Of a stretch of 19,050 bases of DNA, positions 14,910-19,050 are shown piece by piece; positions within the stretch are counted from its first letter, which is position 1, and the number at the start of each line of letters is the position of its first letter. This DNA comes from Spirochaetales bacterium. Lineage in GTDB: Bacteria > Spirochaetota > Spirochaetia > Sphaerochaetales > Sphaerochaetaceae. Where the stretch lies: NCBI GenBank assembly GCA_017475725.1, contig JAFVFA010000071.1:1-19050 (forward strand), written 5' to 3'. The position numbers were made by a program, and so were the translations under genes. Under the pieces are notes generated by a model. It did not search any database and was not told where the DNA came from. It saw only the letters and a list, made by a program, of their open reading frames with translations.

Positions 14910-16304
14910 TCATTCGTCAACAACTATGTTCCTGAGCCAGACACCTTTCTTTACAAGGATGTAGCCCAGAATGCACTTGACCATGCCGCCGATCTGGACG
15001 CTTATGAAGATCCAGAGGACGTTGGCGTCAGTGAATCTGCTGAGTACGAATGCAATCGGGAAATTCACGGCAATCATGGAGAAGCCGTCGAACAGGAACG
15101 TGATGAAGGTTCTGCCTCCACTTCTGAGAGTGAAGTACGTGGCGTTCTTGAAGGCCTCTACCGGAAGGCACACAGCCTCTATGATTATCAGGCTGGTCGC
15201 AATCCCCCTTGCAATGTCGTTCGTGTTGTAGAGCTTCGGGAAGACCCATGCCACAGACAGCATCAGCAGCCCGATGAAGAAGCTGAAGAAGACGGAGAAG
15301 ACTATGATCTTCCTGTCCGTCTCCCTGGCCTCCTCCATCTTGCCTGCACCCAGAAGCCTGCCGACAATGATGGCCACGCTGTTTCCGAAGGCAAGGAAGA
15401 CGACCTTGAAGAGGTTGTTGATGGTGTTCGCGATGTTGACGCCTGCAACAGCGTTCAGACCTCTTGTGGAATAGCACTGCGTCACAAGGGAGAGCCCCAG
15501 TGACCAGAGGGCCTCGTTCACAAGAAGAATCATGCCCTTCCTGACTATCCTGGAGACCAGGCTTCCGGGGACCCTCAATGTGCTGTAGAGCCTGTGGACG
15601 AACGGGACCTTGTCCTTGTTGCTGTGGGCCCAGACCATCACCACGGCGAGCTCAACAAACCTGGAGAGCACTGTGGCTATTGCGGCTCCGCGGACCCCCA
15701 TGGCGGGGAACCCGAACTTGCCGTATATCAGAAGGTAGTTGAACACAAGGTTCACAAGGACCGCAGAGACCCCGGCCTTCATCGGGACGACGGTCTGCCC
15801 GCATTCCCTGAGGGTCGACGAATAGGTCTGCACAAGGGCAAAGGCCGGAAGGCCGAAGAGCATCACCCTTAGATAGTCCCTGCCGAACCGGAGGGTGGCA
15901 TCAAGGTCTCCGCCGTCTGCGCTCTCGCTGAGGAACAGCCCAATAAGAGCGTCACCGAAGACGGAGAACACGATGATAGCGATGACCGAAAGAGAGAGTC
16001 CGAGCACCAATTTGAACCGGAAAGTCCGTCTCACGCCCTCGTTGTCGCCTTTTCCGAAGAACTGCGCAGTGAAGATGCCCGCTCCGGAGAGGCCTCCGAA
16101 GATGCAGAGGTTGTAGACGAAGATGATCTGGTTGACTATGGCGACTCCGGACATGGACTCCGTGCCCAAACGGCCGACCATTATGTTGTCCAGCAGGTTC
16201 ACGAAGTTCGTGAAACCGTTCTGCACCATTATGGGCAGCGCAATCAGCAGCACCGTCTTCAGCAGAGCCCTGTTCTTCCCGTATTCCCCTGTTCCGTTTT
16301 TCAT
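14910..16304 (-). CDS. MATE family efflux transporter
   Basis: MATE proteins export cationic drugs, toxins or metabolites in exchange for Na+ or H+ across the cytoplasmic membrane. The 464-residue protein has about 12 hydrophobic segments in two similar halves. It shows the family-like start LIALPIMVQNGFTNFVNLLD and VGRLGTESMSGVAIVNQI (first half), and VNEALWSLGLSLVTQCYSTR with AFGNSVAIIVGRLLGAG (second half). The start at 16304 is the first ATG; a TTG seven codons upstream is less likely. It is alone on the minus strand, divergent from thrS and convergent with iolG. Nothing ties it to the inositol genes; the substrate cannot be predicted. Confidence 0.92.
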   Translation of the reverse strand: MKNGTGEYGKNRALLKTVLLIALPIMVQNGFTNFVNLLDNIMVGRLGTESMSGVAIVNQIIFVYNLCIFGGLSGAGIFTAQFFGKGDNEGVRRTFRFKLVLGLSLSVIAIIVFSVFGDALIGLFLSESADGGDLDATLRFGRDYLRVMLFGLPAFALVQTYSSTLRECGQTVVPMKAGVSAVLVNLVFNYLLIYGKFGFPAMGVRGAAIATVLSRFVELAVVMVWAHSNKDKVPFVHRLYSTLRVPGSLVSRIVRKGMILLVNEALWSLGLSLVTQCYSTRGLNAVAGVNIANTINNLFKVVFLAFGNSVAIIVGRLLGAGKMEEARETDRKIIVFSVFFSFFIGLLMLSVAWVFPKLYNTNDIARGIATSLIIIEAVCLPVEAFKNATYFTLRSGGRTFITFLFDGFSMIAVNFPIAFVLSRFTDANVLWIFISVQIGGMVKCILGYILVKKGVWLRNIVVDE

Positions 16305-16364
16305 ACGAATTGTGTTTATCCCCAAAGCCGCAAGAAGTCAATAGAATTGATGGTTCCGATGCTC

Positions 16365-16393
16365 TTTATGTTTTCACTCAATGTTTATATAAT
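16365..16393 (+). promoter_or_regulatory. Candidate promoter of thrS
   Basis: A perfect TATAAT (16388-16393) lies 37 bases before the thrS ATG, with a poor -35 (TTTATG, 17-base spacing). The resulting leader is only about 30 bases, leaving no room for a T-box or an operator that mimics tRNA. Confidence 0.55.
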
Positions 16394-16429
16394 ACAGTGA
16401 ATTCGATTCGAACCACGGGAGAACACCCT

Positions 16430-18217
16430 ATGAAGATAATCTACAAAGACGGAACAGTCGGCGAGTGCCCGCAGGAAGAGATAAATCACGTCCTGCGCCA
16501 CTCCACCTCTCACCTCATGGCCCAGGCAATCCAGAGACTCTATCCGGATGCCGATTTCGGCTATGGCCCAGCCACAGAGAGAGGTTTCTACTATGATGTC
16601 GACCTTGGAGACAGAAAGCTCACCGATGATGACCTCAGGGCAATAGAAGCCGAGATGAAGAAGATCACAAAGGAGCACCTTCCTATCAGACCTTTCATCC
16701 TGCCCAGAGACGAGGCCGTCAAGCTCATGCATGATCGCCATGCCAAGTACAAGGAGGAGCACATCGGAGACCTTCCTGAGGATGCAGTCATCAGCTTCTA
16801 CCAGCAGGGGGACTACATCGACATGTGCGTTGGACCGCACGTGACCTACACGAACGCCATCAAGGCCTTCAAGATCACAGGTCAGGGCGGCGCATACTGG
16901 AAGAACGACTCCAAGAACAAGATGCTCACCCGCATCAACGGCGTTGCCTTCGCCACCCAGGCTGAGCTCGACCAGTACGAGAAGGAGCAGGAGGAGGCCC
17001 GCGCCCGTGACCACAGGAAGATCGGAAAGGAGATGGCCCTCTTCATGTCAGACGACCTGGTCGGAAAGGGACTTCCCATGTTCCTCCCCAACGGATACAC
17101 AGTCTGGCAGGAGCTTGAGAACTACATCAAGGAGAAGGAGCGCAAGCTCGGCTATCAGCACGTCATGACCCCTTGTGTGGGCTCCGTCAACCTCTACGTC
17201 ACATCAGGGCACTGGGCACACTACAGAAAGAACATGTTCCCGCCGATGGAGGTCGAGGGTGAGAGCTTCGTCCTCAGACCTATGAACTGCCCTCACCACA
17301 TGATGATCTACGCCTCAAGGCCACACAGCTACAAGGAGCTCCCGATCAGAATTGCTGAGGTTGCGCATGACTTCAGATTCGAGTCCAGCGGAACCCTCAA
17401 GGGCATAGAGAGAGGCCGCCATTTCTGCCAGAACGACTCCCATATCTTCGTCACTCCGGACCAGATAGAGCAGGAGGTCAAGCAGGTTGTCGGACTGATC
17501 GACGATGTCTACAAGGACTTCGGGATCACGGACTACCGCTGCGTACTCTCACTCAGAGACCCTGCAGACACCGAGAAGTACTATCAGGACGATGAGATGT
17601 GGAACAACGCGGAGAACGCTCTCAGGACCGTTCTCAACGACCTGAAGATCGATTACACAGAGGAGATCGGAGAGGCAGCATTCTACGGACCAAAGCTTGA
17701 TGTCAACGTCAAGCCTGCTGTGGGAGTTGAGTACACGCTCTCGACCTGCCAGCTGGACTTCTGCCTGCCGATGAAGTTCGACCTCAAGTATGTCGATGCG
17801 GAGAACAAGGAGCACACTCCTGTTGTCATCCACAGAGCCATCCTGGGCTCTCTGGACAGGTTCATGGCCTACATCATCGAGGAGACCAAGGGAAAGTTCC
17901 CGGTATGGCTCGCCCCGCTCCAGGTCAAGGTCCTTCCGGTCAGCGAGAAGAACAACGAGTATGCCTCAAAGGTCAGGGACGCCCTGGACGATGTGAACGT
18001 TCGTGTTGTGCTTGATGACAGGAACGAGAAGGTCGGATACAAGATCAGAGAGGCCCAGCAGGTCGACAGGGCCCCCTACATGCTCATCATCGGAGCCAAG
18101 GAGGAGGAGACCGGTTCGGTCAGCATCAGAAGCAGAGACACAGGAGAGACCGTCACGATGTCGCTTGATGACTTCATCAGAAAGGTCACAACCGAGATCA
18201 AGGAGCGCACACGCTGA
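16430..18217 (+). CDS. thrS: Threonyl-tRNA synthetase lacking the TGS domain
   Basis: ThrRS charges tRNA-Thr with threonine. The 595-residue protein has the editing domain first, with HSTSH (H24, H28) and DMCVGPH (C133, H137), the residues that clear mischarged serine. The class II catalytic core follows with zinc ligands in RPMNCPHH (C287), FCQNDSHIF (H338) and VVIHRAILGSLDRF (H468), motif 2 in HDFRFESSGTLKGIERGRHF, and then the C-terminal anticodon-binding domain. Only about 19 residues precede the editing domain, whereas the common 640-residue form has a TGS domain of roughly 60 residues there. The ATG at 16430 has GGGAG eight bases upstream; the frame is open 40 codons further up, but that part crosses the promoter and does not resemble TGS. 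A strong terminator follows the stop. Confidence 0.97.
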   Translation: MKIIYKDGTVGECPQEEINHVLRHSTSHLMAQAIQRLYPDADFGYGPATERGFYYDVDLGDRKLTDDDLRAIEAEMKKITKEHLPIRPFILPRDEAVKLMHDRHAKYKEEHIGDLPEDAVISFYQQGDYIDMCVGPHVTYTNAIKAFKITGQGGAYWKNDSKNKMLTRINGVAFATQAELDQYEKEQEEARARDHRKIGKEMALFMSDDLVGKGLPMFLPNGYTVWQELENYIKEKERKLGYQHVMTPCVGSVNLYVTSGHWAHYRKNMFPPMEVEGESFVLRPMNCPHHMMIYASRPHSYKELPIRIAEVAHDFRFESSGTLKGIERGRHFCQNDSHIFVTPDQIEQEVKQVVGLIDDVYKDFGITDYRCVLSLRDPADTEKYYQDDEMWNNAENALRTVLNDLKIDYTEEIGEAAFYGPKLDVNVKPAVGVEYTLSTCQLDFCLPMKFDLKYVDAENKEHTPVVIHRAILGSLDRFMAYIIEETKGKFPVWLAPLQVKVLPVSEKNNEYASKVRDALDDVNVRVVLDDRNEKVGYKIREAQQVDRAPYMLIIGAKEEETGSVSIRSRDTGETVTMSLDDFIRKVTTEIKERTR

Positions 18218-18238
18218 GCTTCTTGCGGCCCATAATGG

Positions 18239-18276
18239 AAGAGAGGAAGATCGAACCGGTCTTCCTCTCTTTTTTT
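18239..18276 (+). terminator. Intrinsic terminator of thrS
   Basis: AAGAGAGGAAGA (18239-18250) pairs perfectly with TCTTCCTCTCTT (18260-18271) around a nine-base loop, and T residues continue to 18276. On the opposite strand the tail is poor in T, so it probably works mainly for thrS although it also lies right after the DUF3267 gene. Confidence 0.92.
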
Positions 18277-18869
18277 CATTCGGGGATGTAGATGGTCTGC
18301 TTTGGACCTGTGTCGTTCATCAGTGTCCTTGGATCCCTGTATTTGAACAGAAGCAGATACATCATGTACAGGTCACCCACACAGCCTCCGAAGTGGATCA
18401 CGAAGATTATCCCGAAAGCCAGATAGAAGACCATGCTGACGCTGTGCAGCCAGATCACAACAGGTATCAGAATGACGGAGAATGTGATGAACGGTGCGGC
18501 AAGGGCTATCAGGGCGGTCTTCCTTGATGTGTAGATGTCAGGAACACCGCAGAAGGCCACCGTCAACGTGAAGCCATAGGTGAGCTTCTGGTGCGTGAGC
18601 GCCTTGTATGCCATCCCATGTGTGAGCTCATGCAGGACAATATAGGCAATCATACCTATGAACATGACAATGTAGGCTATCAATGTCTGTTTGTCTTCGA
18701 AGCCCAGGGAGATTGCGGAGAAATCGCAGTTCAGAAGAATAGGCACAGCCGCCAAAGCAGAAAGGACAAATGAGAATATCGTGAATAGTGCGGATGTGCT
18801 GCCCTTCTTGGCATCCACGACCTTGGCTTCCCTGTAACCTTCAGGGAGCGAAATGTAATAGTTTTCCAT
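18276..18869 (-). CDS. DUF3267-like membrane protein with HExxH metalloprotease motif
   Basis: The 197-residue protein begins with a short hydrophilic stretch and has four to five membrane segments (about 27-47, 63-79, 95-110, 117-140, 143-165). At the end of the second is VLHELTHGMAYKA, with the HExxH zinc motif at 80-84, as in DUF3267 putative zincin peptidases. Size and layout fit that family, whose substrates are unknown. AGGA lies about eight bases before the ATG at 18869. It converges on thrS and lies downstream of the rRNA operon end, with its own short upstream region. The catalytic role is inferred from the motif alone. Confidence 0.8.
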   Translation of the reverse strand: MENYYISLPEGYREAKVVDAKKGSTSALFTIFSFVLSALAAVPILLNCDFSAISLGFEDKQTLIAYIVMFIGMIAYIVLHELTHGMAYKALTHQKLTYGFTLTVAFCGVPDIYTSRKTALIALAAPFITFSVILIPVVIWLHSVSMVFYLAFGIIFVIHFGGCVGDLYMMYLLLFKYRDPRTLMNDTGPKQTIYIPE

Positions 18870-18914
18870 GAAACAAATCCTACCACAAAAAGGATGGTGG
18901 GAAAACCGATTCTA

Positions 18915-18942
18915 CATGGAATCCGCTTTTCTGGAATCCATG
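18915..18942. repeat. Near-perfect inverted repeat between the rRNA operon and the DUF3267 gene
   Basis: CATGGAATCC (18915-18924) and GGAATCCATG (18933-18942) pair at nine of ten positions across eight bases; GGAATCC is also directly repeated. It lies about 45 bases upstream of the DUF3267 start codon. It may be an operator for that gene or a second hairpin behind the rRNA operon. Confidence 0.45.
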
Positions 18943-18965
18943 CAGTTAACCCGAAAAGGGCAACA

Positions 18966-18988
18966 GAAAACCCCAGCGCGGGCCAGGG
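18966..18988 (-). terminator. Terminator of the rRNA operon
   Basis: On the minus strand CCCTGGC and GCTGGGG (18971-18988) form a 7-bp stem with two G-T pairs and a four-base loop, followed by TTTTC. It lies about 20 bases after the 5S gene. A run of seven to eight T directly after the 5S end may add to processing or termination. Confidence 0.6.
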
Positions 18989-19008
18989 TGTCAGAAGGCA
19001 AAAAAAAG

Positions 19009-19050
19009 ACTTGGCGGCTACCTACTCTCCCGCATTGCTGCAGTACCATC
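19009..19050 (-). rRNA. rrf: 5S ribosomal RNA, 3' part only
   Basis: The last 42 bases, read on the minus strand, begin GATGGTACTGCAGCAATG and continue GCGGGAGAGTAGGTAGCC to GCCAAGTC. This is the conserved 3' portion of 5S rRNA (GATGGTA, GGGAGAGTAGG, and the 3' strand of the closing stem). The gene's 5' part and any 23S/16S genes lie beyond the window. The exact 3' end is uncertain by one to three bases. Confidence 0.9.

Noticed and set aside
16400..16429. tRNA-like T-arm (minus-strand GGTTCGAATC) before thrS, considered as a tRNA or tRNA-mimic operator
   Set aside because: There is no matching stem, anticodon arm or acceptor end, and the leader is only about 30 bases, too short for a T-box or a ThrRS operator.
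1..19050. CRISPR array, insertion sequence or phage genes
   Set aside because: No regularly spaced repeats, transposase or integrase motifs, or terminal inverted repeats with target duplications were seen on reading.

Overview
The window looks like a chromosomal segment of an anaerobic, probably gut-type bacterium with GC in the mid-50s by eye and clear Shine-Dalgarno sites. It ends in the 3' part of a 5S rRNA gene. A spirochaete of the Sphaerochaetales kind is a tentative guess, resting on a threonyl-tRNA synthetase without a TGS domain and on general protein style; a Clostridia-like host is not excluded. No insertion sequences, phage genes, CRISPR arrays or tRNAs are visible.

Layout. From 1 to 1619, minus strand: an unrecognised partial gene overlapping the end of rmuC, then a short intergenic that may hold a gene remnant. 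From 1770 to 10403, one tightly packed minus-strand operon, read in the order archaeal-type gap, archaeal-type pgk, iolE, iolB, iolD, larA-like, and a glycerol-1-phosphate dehydrogenase (araM/egsA family). Upstream on the same strand is a GH38 alpha-mannosidase (10556-13390). Diverging from it is iolG (13595-14605). From 14606 to 14909 is an AT-rich, hairpin-rich intergenic. Then come a MATE transporter (minus), thrS (plus), a DUF3267 membrane metalloprotease-like protein (minus), and the rRNA operon end (minus).

How the genes may work together. IolG, IolE, IolD and IolB are consecutive enzymes taking myo-inositol to 5-dehydro-2-deoxy-D-gluconate. The usual next steps, a kinase (IolC) and aldolase (IolJ), would give dihydroxyacetone phosphate (DHAP) and malonate semialdehyde, but neither gene is here. 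The operon instead carries enzymes for the triose-phosphate side. An archaeal-type GAPDH/PGK pair would convert glyceraldehyde-3-phosphate to 3-phosphoglycerate with ATP gain. A G1P dehydrogenase interconverts DHAP and sn-glycerol-1-phosphate. A LarA-family nickel-pincer racemase or epimerase acts on an unknown 2-hydroxyacid. The GH38 mannosidase may free mannose from a mannosylated inositol compound.

The divergent iolG promoter and the gap leader share the ten bases TACGCAAACG in LacI-family-like operators, which ties the two transcription units to one likely regulator not present in the window. The archaeal-style lower-glycolysis pair together with G1P dehydrogenase inside an inositol operon is the most unusual feature seen.
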